From: MFD04580-c1 sp963702995
GTDB taxonomy: Bacteria > Planctomycetota > Phycisphaerae > Tepidisphaerales > Tepidisphaeraceae
DNA: 64,000 nt
Assembly: GCA_963702995.1 (NCBI GenBank)
Contig: OY969783.1
Coordinates: 3,038,001-3,102,000, forward strand
Direction: 5' to 3'
This document shows positions 43,898 to 51,865 of this stretch, in pieces. Under the pieces are notes generated by a model that saw nothing but the letters and a program-made list of their open reading frames with translations, did not search any database and was not told where the DNA came from. Each line of letters opens with the position of its first letter. Within the stretch, counting starts at the first letter, position 1. Position numbers and translations under genes: made by a program.

Positions 43898-44460
43898 GAT
43901 GATGGGTGATTAAATGTGTTGCCGGACGGCCCCAGGATCCGGTGCTTCGCCTCCTCCAGGGCGGCGGTGAACCCCGCCCCGGCCGATCGTTGGATCCGGG
44001 TGTTGGGTTCACCCAACCGGCCCCCCGGCTCGGGCCAGTCCTGCTCGATCGCGGATCGAAGCATGCCCAGGCGGTTGGCCTTCACCTTCCTGCGGTCGAT
44101 CCACGCCATCTGCCGCTCGATCCGCTCGGCCCTGAAGCTCGACGCGATCCGCCGGGCCGCGACGGCGTCGAACCCTTGCGCCTTCAACTTTTCAAAGACG
44201 GCAGCAGCCTGTTGTTTCAAAGTGTTATTTGATTGTTTTATTTCAATGTCGGTAGGGATTTCTGACCGATCGCCCGGTGGGGTTTTCCGACCGTTCCCGG
44301 TGCGGATTTCCGACCGATGTTCAAGGCCGGTTTCTGCCGGTGTGTTTTTCCGACCGTTCGGCGCGTCGGCGGCCGGGTTGAGCCACTTCAGCGGCGTAGA
44401 CCGCCGCCCGGCTCGTGCGGCCCCCCGCGGAATCGAAATACCCCTCCTCAACCCGTTCAA
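43894..44460 (-). CDS. Protein coupled to parA, possibly the C-terminal part of the replication protein
   Basis: Up to 188 residues; its first 47 codons overlap the 3' end of the Rep gene in another frame. The body 'TLKQQAAAVFEKLKAQGFDAVAARRIASSFRAERIERQMAWIDRRKVKANRLGMLRSAIEQDWPEP' resembles the C-terminal region of some plasmid initiators, where a 'RSEIRT...RSEIPT' linker precedes it. A one-base shift near 44321 would fuse it to the upstream Rep frame. Thus either two overlapping genes or one frameshifted rep. The stop overlaps the parA start by four bases. Confidence 0.55.
   Translation of the reverse strand: MNGLRRGISIPRGAARAGRRSTPLKWLNPAADAPNGRKNTPAETGLEHRSEIRTGNGRKTPPGDRSEIPTDIEIKQSNNTLKQQAAAVFEKLKAQGFDAVAARRIASSFRAERIERQMAWIDRRKVKANRLGMLRSAIEQDWPEPGGRLGEPNTRIQRSAGAGFTAALEEAKHRILGPSGNTFNHPSS
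44002..44017. repeat. 16-bp palindrome, copy 1
   Basis: GTTGGGTTCACCCAAC (7-bp arms). The exact reverse complement, in the same 17-base core, stands at 46654-46669 just after the recombinase gene. See findings. Confidence 0.6.
44250..44360. repeat. Iteron-like repeats at the end of the Rep gene
   Basis: Four imperfect copies of CGGTGNGGATTTCCGACCG on the plus strand, starting at 44250, 44275, 44298 and 44338, with spacing of about 23-25 bases for the first three. They overlap the last codons of the Rep frame and the start of the next frame. Directly repeated units of one to two helical turns next to an initiator gene are typical of iteron-controlled plasmid origins. Confidence 0.55.
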
Positions 44461-45136
44461 TGTAGTTCATCCCGATCGCGCGGCGGATCGCCGCGGCAAC
44501 CGCGGTTCGGTCCTTCAACCGGGCATAGTTCTGAATGTGCTGGTAGGAGAGGGCGACGTTGCGGCGGCGGTGGCCCCACTTGTTCTGGAACCCGATCGAG
44601 AAGCGGGTGACCGACCCTACGACCTTGAGCACGGCCAGGGTCTCAGCCGGCAAGAGGACGTCGAAGAACTGGTTAGGGATATACGTTCGGTGCCCTTCGC
44701 CGGCAAAGAACCCGTTAAATCGCTTGGGGTCTTTGACGTATTCGCCCCGCTCGTCCCAGGCCAGTTCGTAAAGCCCCGTTACCGCCGCCCGGCCGGCCGA
44801 CTTGGCGCGGGGCGAACGGACGCAGCGGACGAAATGGCCCGCTAGCGCCTCGTCGATCGCAGCTCGAATCATGTCCCGACTGATGCCCGCCCGGTCGATC
44901 AATTCGGCGTAGCTCACGGCATGAACCTCCGCACGAGGCCGCCCTTGCGCGTCGCACCAGCCGAGCGTCTTTCGGATCAGATACCCGACCAGCCGCACCG
45001 CCCCCCGGGAGCAATGCGGCAGGCAGACGTCGAAGAACTGGTTGGGCACGTACGTCGTGTTGCTGGTCGGCAACGCGAAGCCCGCGAAGCGTGAATCGCG
45101 GCTCTCCAGGTGACGCGGCGCGGGGGTTCGAGGCAT
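44321..45136 (-). CDS. Probable plasmid replication initiator with duplicated domain
   Basis: 271 residues from the ATG at 45136. The protein consists of two copies of a module of about 120 residues: 'TTYVPNQFFDVCLP...LVGYLIRKTLGWCD' (28-63) and 'RTYIPNQFFDVLLP...VVGSVTRFSIGFQN' (150-186), each followed by a winged-HTH-like stretch ('AVSYAELIDRAGISRDMIRAAIDEAL' and 'ALSYQHIQNYARLKDRTAVAAAIRRAI'). Tandem winged helices are a feature of many Rep initiators. Its position ahead of parAB, with iteron-like repeats at its 3' end and DnaA boxes upstream, supports the role. The exact family is not known to me. Confidence 0.55.
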   Translation of the reverse strand: MPRTPAPRHLESRDSRFAGFALPTSNTTYVPNQFFDVCLPHCSRGAVRLVGYLIRKTLGWCDAQGRPRAEVHAVSYAELIDRAGISRDMIRAAIDEALAGHFVRCVRSPRAKSAGRAAVTGLYELAWDERGEYVKDPKRFNGFFAGEGHRTYIPNQFFDVLLPAETLAVLKVVGSVTRFSIGFQNKWGHRRRNVALSYQHIQNYARLKDRTAVAAAIRRAIGMNYIERVEEGYFDSAGGRTSRAAVYAAEVAQPGRRRAERSEKHTGRNRP

Positions 45137-45152
45137 GGACGGGCGAGGACGG

Positions 45153-45350
45153 TTAAAGGCGAATAACGGCCTCTCTCGACTGAAGAGGCCTGAGCTCCTT
45201 CTTCTCCATGAACTTCGCGTACTCATGGACGATGGTGTTGATGACCCAACTGCGGCTCATCCCCATCCGGCCCGCGAGGTCGTCGAGGTAGGTGGAGACC
45301 TCCGGCTCCAGGCTGACGCCTGTATAAAATCGGTTCTTGTTGCTTTGCAT
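45153..45350 (-). CDS. Ribbon-helix-helix protein
   Basis: 65 residues from the ATG at 45350. The sequence 'RFYTGVSLEPEVSTYLDDLAGRMGMSRSWVINTIVHEYAKFMEKKEL' has the beta-strand and two-helix pattern of CopG/Arc-type DNA-binding proteins. It lies just upstream of the rep gene on the same strand, as copy-number regulators do. A hairpin GGCCTCT/AGAGGCC (45168-45190) overlaps its last codons. Confidence 0.7.
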   Translation of the reverse strand: MQSNKNRFYTGVSLEPEVSTYLDDLAGRMGMSRSWVINTIVHEYAKFMEKKELRPLQSREAVIRL

Positions 45351-45426
45351 GCGGATGTGTTGCGACCCGTTAGCGGCGTCGCTGCGCCCATTGTAACACA
45401 ACCTAACAGACGCAAGCCCAAGCGGC

Positions 45427-45569
45427 TGTGGATAACTCCCCCCCCACGAATCCCCCTCCTCCCCCGGCCGAAGCGTCTCGGCCCGCCGAAAATTGTTCCG
45501 AACGTTTCGGCCCAGCAGTAGAGCCACCGGTTTTGTTCCCGTGTAACGAAATTGCCCCACTTATCCCCA
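45427..45569. promoter_or_regulatory. Two DnaA-box matches in the intergenic region before rep and int
   Basis: TGTGGATAA at 45427-45435 is the exact complement of the consensus box TTATCCACA; TTATCCCCA at 45561-45569 has one mismatch. They face each other across 125 bases between the divergent RHH/rep and recombinase genes. With the iterons and parAB this is a plausible origin area. The 280-base gap holds no gene. Confidence 0.45.
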
Positions 45570-45629
45570 GCCCGTACGGTCTTGGCCCCTTGCGCCCAGG
45601 CACCTTAAGCGTGTATCATAAAGGACGTT

Positions 45630-46644
45630 ATGATTCATCAAAACGGGGAGAAACGGGGGCTTGAGCGGGTCACTCCCCCGCAGGATGTGCCGAGCCTTTC
45701 AGCCAGAAGCGTCAACCTGCTCCCGCCCCTCATCGTGCGGGCCGGGGATCGCGCCGTTCGCCGCTTCATTGAGTTCTTCGCCGCCACCATCCGCAACCGA
45801 AACACCCGCGCCGCCTACGCCCAAGCGGTGGGCCAGTTCTGCCACTCGTGCGAGAGGCGAGGGATCGAGCTGACGATGATCGACCCCGTGACGGTCGCCA
45901 CCTACATCGAAGCCCTGACCCGCACCCATTCCGCCCCGACGGTCAAACAACATCTGGCGGCCATCCGCGTCCTCTTCGACTGGCTGGTCACCGGCCATAT
46001 CGTCGGCGTCAACCCCGCTTGGTCGGTCCGCGGCCCCAAGCACATCGTCAAGAAGGGGAAGACGCCGGTCCTGACCGCCGCCGAAGCGCGGCTGCTCCTG
46101 GACTCAATCGACACGACGTCGTTGATCGGGCTCCGCGACCGCGCCCTGATCGCTCTCATGTGCTACAGCTTTGCCCGCGTCTCCGCGGTCGTCGGGATGA
46201 ACGTCGAGGACTACTACCAGCAGGGGAAGCGGTCCTGGATCCGCCTGCACGAGAAAGGAGGCAAGTTCCATGAAGTGCCGGCCCATCACAACGCCGAGAC
46301 CTATCTCGACGCCTACTTGGCGGCCTCAGGGTTCTCGTCCGACCGAAAGGGCCCGCTCTTTCGGAGCCTTTCGGCCAACTCCAGCCACCCTCCGACCCGC
46401 CCGGTTGTCTCGCACGGACGTCCTGCGGATGGTGAAGCGCCGCGCCCTCGTGGCCGGAATCTCGGCCGACCGAATCTGTTGCCACACCTTCCGGGCCACC
46501 GGGATTACCGCCTACCTCGAAAACGGCGGGACGATCGAGCACGCCCAGGCCATCGCGGCCCACGAGTCGCCGCGAACCACCAAGCTTTACGATCGAACGT
46601 CCGACGTGATCACGGTCGACGAAGTCGAACGGATCGCCATTTGA
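45630..46644 (+). pseudogene. Tyrosine recombinase/integrase, frameshift near 46400
   Basis: The N-terminal SAM-like domain ('VRRFIEFFAATIRNRNTRAAYAQAVGQFCHSCERRG') and the first catalytic Arg in 'ALMCYSFARVSAVVGMNVEDYY' are in one frame up to 'GPLFRSLSAN'. After about 46400 the other frame carries 'LSRTDVLRMVKRRALVAGISADRICCHTFRATGITAYLENGGTIEHAQAIAAHESPRTTKLYDR' with the HxxR and the nucleophile Tyr. One base too many (or two lacking) in the C-rich stretch 46390-46415 separates them. The full protein would have about 338 residues. It should have driven integration of the element; if the shift is real, the element is now fixed. Confidence 0.85.
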
Positions 46645-46653
46645 ACGGAGAGA

Positions 46654-46669
46654 GTTGGGTGAACCCAAC
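46654..46669. repeat. 16-bp palindrome, copy 2
   Basis: GTTGGGTGAACCCAAC, nine bases after the recombinase stop codon; exact reverse complement of 44002-44017. See findings. Confidence 0.6.
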
Positions 46670-46816
46670 ATCAGAAGCGGTCAGTGACGACCACGTTGAC
46701 GATTAGCGAAATAACTCTCTGTCGTTCTGCTCATATCGAGCCAGGTGGAACCGGTCGTCGTGTCGCCTTCGAACACAATGTTGCCGTTGTGAAGTAATGC
46801 CGAACGGTCGGGTTAA

Positions 46817-47731
46817 TCATGATTCCTGTATCGGCAACAGGAGATGGCGGACGACGGCTTGGCTACGCAACGAGCACCGCTCAACCCGTAAAACCCTCTG
46901 AGGAATATCCTGAAGACCGCTCCGAACAGAGTGGGGGATCGGGACTAGCATTGGTTGTAAGGAAGAGTTGTCTCGTAAAACTCGGTAGGACGCAGATGCT
47001 ACCTCTTTTCGCAACCTCAACATCGATCCGGAACCTTCATACCAAACCAGCCGTCTTGGGAAATCCCAGTCGAAAGTATAGGCCAATAGAACTGACACAC
47101 CGCTCTGGGTCTTAACTTGGGAAAGGCTAAAATCAACCCACTCAAAAAGGATATGGACCCGCCGCAGTATCGACATTTGCACCAATAATGACTGTAAGCT
47201 TACCTTGAAAGCGTTTGCCATTCGCATGTAGGCTTTGAAAGAAACATCAGGAAAGGCGGCGGCGAGCGCGTCTACGCGTAATACGAACTGCGGCAGCGGC
47301 ATGAGCAGCAACCCAGCAACAAAATTACAAAACTCCTCCTCGATGTCGTCCATTTGCCTCGGGTCAATACCCATGGGGCAGAGGCTTCCACAGCGAAGCA
47401 ATTCGTGGGCGACTTCATGGGCAATGACAAATCTGGCGTGTTCCGAGGCTACAGGGATATGAATGATACGACGGCCGTCAAGAGTCGTAGAAATCCTGCC
47501 AACCGCTTTCAAGCCAGCATCATGTACAACTGTCAACCCAAGCCTGCTCGCAACGCGCAACACGTCAACGCATGGCTCATGAGAATCTGACTGATCGTTG
47601 ACACCAAGGTCGCGATAGACGCGGGCAAGCTGTTTGCGGAATTCCGGCGAACGAAGATGTGTAACCTTCTCTGCAAATTGGAACCGTCGCTGAGGGCCAC
47701 GACTACCTGGCAAGGTCTCACGAGTAATCAC
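46817..47731 (-). CDS. ImmA/IrrE-family metallopeptidase
   Basis: 304 residues. The zinc-binding motif 'VIAHEVAHELL' (HExxH) is followed by 'DDIEEEFCNFVAGLLLMPLPQF', the standard ImmA/IrrE arrangement with the third acidic ligand. The C-terminal 130 residues are beta-rich and not assigned. ImmA-type proteases cleave XRE-like repressors to release genes under stress or during phage defence. The GTG start overlaps the stop of the upstream HTH-containing gene (GTGA at 47728-47731), so the probable substrate is encoded directly upstream. Confidence 0.85.
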   Translation of the reverse strand: MITRETLPGSRGPQRRFQFAEKVTHLRSPEFRKQLARVYRDLGVNDQSDSHEPCVDVLRVASRLGLTVVHDAGLKAVGRISTTLDGRRIIHIPVASEHARFVIAHEVAHELLRCGSLCPMGIDPRQMDDIEEEFCNFVAGLLLMPLPQFVLRVDALAAAFPDVSFKAYMRMANAFKVSLQSLLVQMSILRRVHILFEWVDFSLSQVKTQSGVSVLLAYTFDWDFPRRLVWYEGSGSMLRLRKEVASASYRVLRDNSSLQPMLVPIPHSVRSGLQDIPQRVLRVERCSLRSQAVVRHLLLPIQES

Positions 47732-48942
47732 TTATGATCCTCGCTCTCTCGTCGGAGACGACCTTCGAATGTCTGCCAAGCAAACACAGTGGATGGAATT
47801 GGCGTATAATAACTTTCTTCTAGGGCCGAGGCGCCTTCCGAAAAGAGCAGAGGTTGCGCCGAACTCTGGCTCTCGGAATCGCCGGGACGATCAACGACGT
47901 TCCACCGCACCCCGTCGAACATGAAACTCGGTAGGCGAGTACGCTCACGAGCGTTTGTCCACAAGTCTTCACCGTCCACATCGGTATTTGCGCGACTTGC
48001 TAAATATGTCGCGAGAGTATCTAACGCAATTTCCAGTTTTCGAACCGTCTTTTCAGGCATCGGAAACGTGGTCGTTGGCAAGGTTCCGAAAGCGGCACCA
48101 GACCGTTCCACACGGCAACCAAATTCGAAGCCAAGTGGCTTCAAGAGCTGCCGTGTCTCAGAATTCGCAAGCAAAGCCATGATGAGCGGGTTACGTTCAA
48201 TTCTTTCGATGATTCCCGGGTGGCATCTAGCCTTTGCGGAAAATGTCCTTCGGTCAAGTCCGAGTAGCCGCCGGCGCTTAAGCATTAAATCTACATCGGG
48301 TTTCCAATTGGCACGACGGCGCATTTCGTCGAGCCCCCGTCTTAGCAACGGTACCCCATGAGTTTGAAGGTAACTGCCAAGATTTTCCTGGAGTGTGACT
48401 CGGTCTCCAAAAAGTACAACGTCGTAACTGCCGCCTAGCCTCTCTCCTCGCACGATACGTGAAATCCCGCGAAACCGCTCTGGGTTCGTGAATCCGTTTA
48501 GGCCTTCGATATAGGCCGGGCGCACCGTGCCATCCTTCTCCACGCCTGTCTTCATCATCATCACTACTGGGATTCCTCCTGCGTCGGCAAGTGCCATCTC
48601 TCGGCCAACGCCAAGGGCCGGAGGGTTAACGAAAGCAAAAAGCGCGGCTGCACCGGCTACCTTGTCAACAACAGCGTTGAACACTTCCGCTGGCAAAATG
48701 TCATCCTGTGCGTCAGGGTCCGCGAAACTGCCTCCTTTATACACTTCGATTGATAAGCCAGCCAACAAGGTTCGATGAAAAACGGTTGCCACATCTTGCG
48801 CGTACCAGTCCATTCGCCGGCGCTTTCTCGGATTGAGGCCCGTAACCGGGCGAGATATGAAGACCAAACAATGTTGAGATTGGTCGTCTTGGCCGACAAA
48901 GTGATAGGCGCGAAGGTCGCGGATGACGCCGGTATCGTCCAT
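47728..48942 (-). CDS. Nucleoside-deoxyribosyltransferase-like domain fused to XRE-like HTH
   Basis: 404 residues. The first 135 show the fold pattern of nucleoside 2-deoxyribosyltransferase-like proteins: 'CLVFISRPVTG', 'DWYAQDVATVFHRTLLAGLSIEVYKGG' and 'AGAAALFAFVNPPALGVGREMALADAGGIPVVMMM', with the conserved Glu in 'GVGREMALA' (Glu115). Residues 218-270 look like a Cro-type HTH ('LMLKRRRLLGLDRRTFSAKARCHPGIIERIERNPLIMALL'). The rest is unassigned. Such enzyme folds can cleave nucleotides or NAD-like substrates. Coupled to an ImmA/IrrE protease, it may be a repressor, a sensor or an effector held in check. Confidence 0.6.
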   Translation of the reverse strand: MDDTGVIRDLRAYHFVGQDDQSQHCLVFISRPVTGLNPRKRRRMDWYAQDVATVFHRTLLAGLSIEVYKGGSFADPDAQDDILPAEVFNAVVDKVAGAAALFAFVNPPALGVGREMALADAGGIPVVMMMKTGVEKDGTVRPAYIEGLNGFTNPERFRGISRIVRGERLGGSYDVVLFGDRVTLQENLGSYLQTHGVPLLRRGLDEMRRRANWKPDVDLMLKRRRLLGLDRRTFSAKARCHPGIIERIERNPLIMALLANSETRQLLKPLGFEFGCRVERSGAAFGTLPTTTFPMPEKTVRKLEIALDTLATYLASRANTDVDGEDLWTNARERTRLPSFMFDGVRWNVVDRPGDSESQSSAQPLLFSEGASALEESYYTPIPSTVFAWQTFEGRLRRESEDHK

Positions 48943-48978
48943 ATAGCAAATCCTCTTTTCTTCATGCCCATCGGGAAA

Positions 48979-49446
48979 TTATGGATCACCGCTCCTTCGC
49001 GAATCTTTGAAATAATAGCCAGCGGCCGTCCCCGCCAGTGTTGCGATGACCGTAAACCAAAGACGCACAAGTTCGAGAACCTGTTTGCGTGTTTCCTCGC
49101 TGGGAATAACTGCTACTAGGAAGAAGAGAGCTGGGGCGAGGACACCGACAATCGCGAGCAGTATGCCGGTCACAAGATGCTTGACGCGAGCCTCGCGCCA
49201 TCGGATGTGAGCATCAACTACCTTAATGCCGACATCACCTGGCTGCGCGGCTTCAGAATCGAGTTTGACAGGCTTCAGACTGTGAATTTGCTCGTTCGGG
49301 GGGACGACTGCTCTAGAATCATATAGATTGGGGTTGCCGATAACTTCTTCGCAGGCTGGAGGAACGCCACTTTGTGAACGAGGCGGTGCCTGATCGAGAT
49401 GACAAGCCTTTTGAACTTCTCCTTGATTGATATGTGGGCTTTCCAT
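48979..49446 (-). CDS. Two-TM membrane protein of the immune-like operon
   Basis: 155 residues: a polar N-terminal half with several Pro and Asp, then two TM helices, 'HLVTGILLAIVGVLAPALFFLVAVIP' and 'LVRLWFTVIATLAGTAAGYYFKD', joined by a short charged loop with 'SEETRKQVLE'. It stands between the RHH gene and the deoxyribosyltransferase-like gene on the same strand (36 bases to the latter). Small two-TM proteins are frequent membrane effectors of defence operons; here this is only an inference from context. Confidence 0.6.
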   Translation of the reverse strand: MESPHINQGEVQKACHLDQAPPRSQSGVPPACEEVIGNPNLYDSRAVVPPNEQIHSLKPVKLDSEAAQPGDVGIKVVDAHIRWREARVKHLVTGILLAIVGVLAPALFFLVAVIPSEETRKQVLELVRLWFTVIATLAGTAAGYYFKDSRRSGDP

Positions 49447-49497
49447 TTGAGTTGACTTCGCCTAGCAATCACTCGATTCGTTTCAGTGCACTTGGCT

Positions 49498-49776
49498 CTA
49501 AGCGAGCACGATAATGCGGTCTGGATCCTTGTTTTCCTTGTCGCGGAGGATCAGCTGAAATCGGCCGTCGCTTACGAGCCGCAGGATTGACAACGCTTGG
49601 CGCACAGCTTGACTAATTGTCAGGCCGCGCTTCTCGCGGAGTTCGTCGAACTCCCGAGCGGCGTCACCTACGAGTTCGACAGTTATGCGGCGGGGTTCTT
49701 GAGCCGCGATTGCCTTCTCCGGCGGAGAAACTGCTTCGGGGGCGGCGAATTCAGAAACATTCCATGGCTTTGACAT
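49498..49776 (-). CDS. Ribbon-helix-helix-like small protein
   Basis: 92 residues. The core 'RRITVELVGDAAREFDELREKRGLTISQAVRQALSILRLV' is a strand-helix-helix pattern of the RHH/CopG kind, followed by 'SDGRFQLILRDKENKDPDRIIVLA', a C-terminal beta hairpin seen in RHH proteins that accompany effector operons. It is the first gene of the minus-strand unit ending at 46817 and may autoregulate it. Confidence 0.65.
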   Translation of the reverse strand: MSKPWNVSEFAAPEAVSPPEKAIAAQEPRRITVELVGDAAREFDELREKRGLTISQAVRQALSILRLVSDGRFQLILRDKENKDPDRIIVLA

Positions 49777-50061
49777 GATGCACCTGCCTTGCGTAGAGGT
49801 CCAAGCGGACGAAATCCCACTGATGAATCGTCCTTCCTCACCGACGAGATGAGACGCAAAATTATAACTTGGTTACAATCGAAGTCAAAGGGAATCTTGC
49901 GGCTCTAAAAATCAATGGCCGCTGGTCGAGATTGTCTCAAGTCATCCGATCGACATAAGGTCATTCATTGAAATACTTTACATTCGCATCCCGAAGTGCT
50001 AGGATTTGGTTGGGTTTGTATTCGAACCCGGCTGTCGCAAAATCGGACAGCGATCGTCACC
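49777..50061. other. Upstream region of the four-gene operon, no gene seen
   Basis: 285 bases, AT-richer than the neighbourhood around 49850-49990. It should hold the promoter of the operon starting at 49776. A T-arm-like string near 50025 does not fold into a tRNA. Confidence 0.4.
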
Positions 50062-50092
50062 CCCTCTACGCTACGGCATAGAGGGTTTTTTT
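50062..50092 (+). terminator. Strong rho-independent terminator (plus strand)
   Basis: Stem CCCTCTA/TAGAGGG with a ten-base loop, followed by seven T (50086-50092). No complete plus-strand gene ends here, so it is probably left over from a lost gene or belongs to the ISL3 debris. Confidence 0.65.
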
Positions 50093-50515
50093 GGTTCTTC
50101 TCCCAATTCCGGGGAAGGCCGCGCGGATCTTGAGGAAGAAGTAGGCGCCGTCGCGGAAGCCTATGCCATCCGCTTGATCACTTTGATCTTGTTGTTGATC
50201 CCCTCCAGCACGCTCGTGTGCAGCGGGAACCGGCAATGGCTCAGGATCCTCGGCAGGTAGGCCTTGAGCTTGCGGGCGAACGCCTTCAGCGGCTCCGCCA
50301 GTCGCACGCGGTCCTTTTCCTTCGTGACGTTCTCTAGGTTCTTCAGCAGCAGCCAGCGTGACCCCTTGACGAACGCTCCGACACCCCAACTGATTGCGGT
50401 CTGCGGCGGGACTCTCCAGAGCGCAATTTCATCGGACGACAATGGTTACGTAACCTTCGCCTGCACCGAGTCCAATACCTGGTACACCACGATCAGCACA
50501 TGTGGCGGAGAGCCG
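50068..50515 (-). mobile_element. ISL3-type transposase remnant, copy B
   Basis: Minus-strand residues 'GVGAFVKGSRWLLLKNLENVTKEKDRVRLAEPL', 'YLPRILSHCRFPLHTSVLEGINNKIKVIKRMA' and, in the next frame, 'GFRDGAYFFLKIRAAFPGIGRR' are the last third of an ISL3-family DDE transposase. One base is missing at about 50160 (GCATAGGC for GCATACGGC), and part of the middle is deleted. The 5' flank (50368-50515) is also found at 18517-18658. Dead element. Confidence 0.75.
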
Positions 50516-50613
50516 TAAGTCGTTGTCGTTCTTTGCCCACCCCCGATATTGTTGAAGTGAATCTCAAACTTCGGCACGCCACCTCTAGATACGTCCTTCA
50601 CGATTCCGCCAAG

Positions 50614-50751
50614 GATCGCGCGCCCAAAGGCCCACCCGGCAAGCTCCGTCTGGCCTTTGAGAAAGCACACAGGTTGCCCAGGCACGAGCAGAACCAGATC
50701 GTCAAGTTTGTCGAAGCCTATGCCGACCGTTACGCTTCCAAGGCATCGTGA
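50614..50751 (+). pseudogene. 3' fragment of an XRE-type regulator gene
   Basis: The last 45 residues before the stop ('APKGPPGKLRLAFEKAHRLPRHEQNQIVKFVEAYADRYASK') resemble the C-terminal tail found in XRE regulators where 'LP...Q..I...V.A' follows the HTH; the complete regulator at 53836 has 'SLPEKDQRTVIRLINSLA' in the same place. No HTH is left upstream. Confidence 0.4.
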
Positions 50752-51610
50752 GCGGTTCACATCCGCCTGTATCCCTTCACATCCGTCCATGTCCGCCAAC
50801 GCAAAGGCGCAGCGCCAGCATGCCGCACCAGCCGGACCTCAACCTCGGCTCCAGAGCTGCCAGGGGAGCGGCGGGGGTACCCTCCGCTGTCGTCCCTTCC
50901 ACTCCGTCGCCCCGTCATCGGCCCCCAGCGCCTGCGCTCTTTGGGTGAGGGCCGACGCCGACGCGACGGAGTGGAAGGGACGACGGGGACGGGTCTGTTG
51001 TTGATGACAACGGCGGAGATCGGATCAGTTGCACGTTTCCAAGTGCGTACCGTTGCGCACGTTCACAACCGGCCAGAGGTGTCAGCCAGGTTGTTGACGG
51101 CGCGCACATCGGCACGTCCCGACTTCCCTTTTAGCTGCCTCATCGGCCGCTGGGAGGGCGCGCCATTGCGCACCAAGTCAGCGGTCAGGATGGGTCCGAC
51201 AGTCGCTTGCCGTGCGCACAATGGGCGCGCAGTTGGCACGTCGAAGAAGCGGCTAAGGAGGGAACGGCAGGCGTTGAAGTGCGCACCATCGACACGTCAC
51301 CAGACCAACCGGGACGGTCCATCAGCGACTTTCTGTGTTGGTTCAGCCTGAACTGGAGAGCGAGTGTGCGTGCGTTAGCCACTCTGACCATCGGGCGGTT
51401 GCATTTTAGGAAGGCATGAGGGGATGCTCTGAACGGCCCGTAGGCGTGAGGGCGGGAGATGCCTTCCGCCCGGTAGTGTTCGTTCGTCGCAAGCCCAGCC
51501 GGTTATCCCTGGCGAGACGGATGCCTCCGGAGCTCGCTTCCGTTTCACCGGCTGGCTGAATTATCGGCAGGCGGCCGGCGTGTCGCAAGCGGGGCTTGTT
51601 TCAGTGACAG
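50752..51610. other. About 860 bases without a recognisable gene
   Basis: No frame has a domain or start site. Loose direct repeats of GCGCAC followed by ATCGGCACGTC occur near 51100, 51214 and 51283. It is probably mobile-element debris between the ISL3 remnant and the primase chimera. Confidence 0.4.
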
Positions 51611-51865
51611 CTAGGCGGCCGGTCGGTCCGCCTCGCGGCGTTTCTGTCGTTCCTGCCGAGCCTGGTTGAGCTTGAGGTCGCGGTCGGCGTGGATCTGCTT
51701 GTCCCGTCCCGCGAGCATGTCGGCGGGGGTGACATAGCCGACAGCGCTGTGGAGGCGGACGGCGTTGTAGTGGGTGACGTACTGGCCGACGAGTCGGCGG
51801 GCATCGTCCAGCGACAGTGGCGTGCCGGGGCGGATGCACTCGGTCTTGATGGTCTTATGGAAGCG
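51611..51865 (-). mobile_element. IS3-family transposase 3' remnant fused to the primase gene
   Basis: The final 84 codons of the long minus-strand frame are 'FHKTIKTECIRPGTPLSLDD', then 'VGQYVTHYNAVRLHSAVGYVTPADMLAG', the C-terminal end of an rve/IS3-type integrase core (including its last acidic region and the 'YN..R.H.a.g..tPa' signature). It is in frame with the primase sequence upstream. No complete element or second end was found. Confidence 0.75.

Noticed and set aside
50010..50050. tRNA-like T arm (TTCGAACCCGGCTG)
   Set aside because: No matching acceptor, anticodon or D arm can be folded around it.
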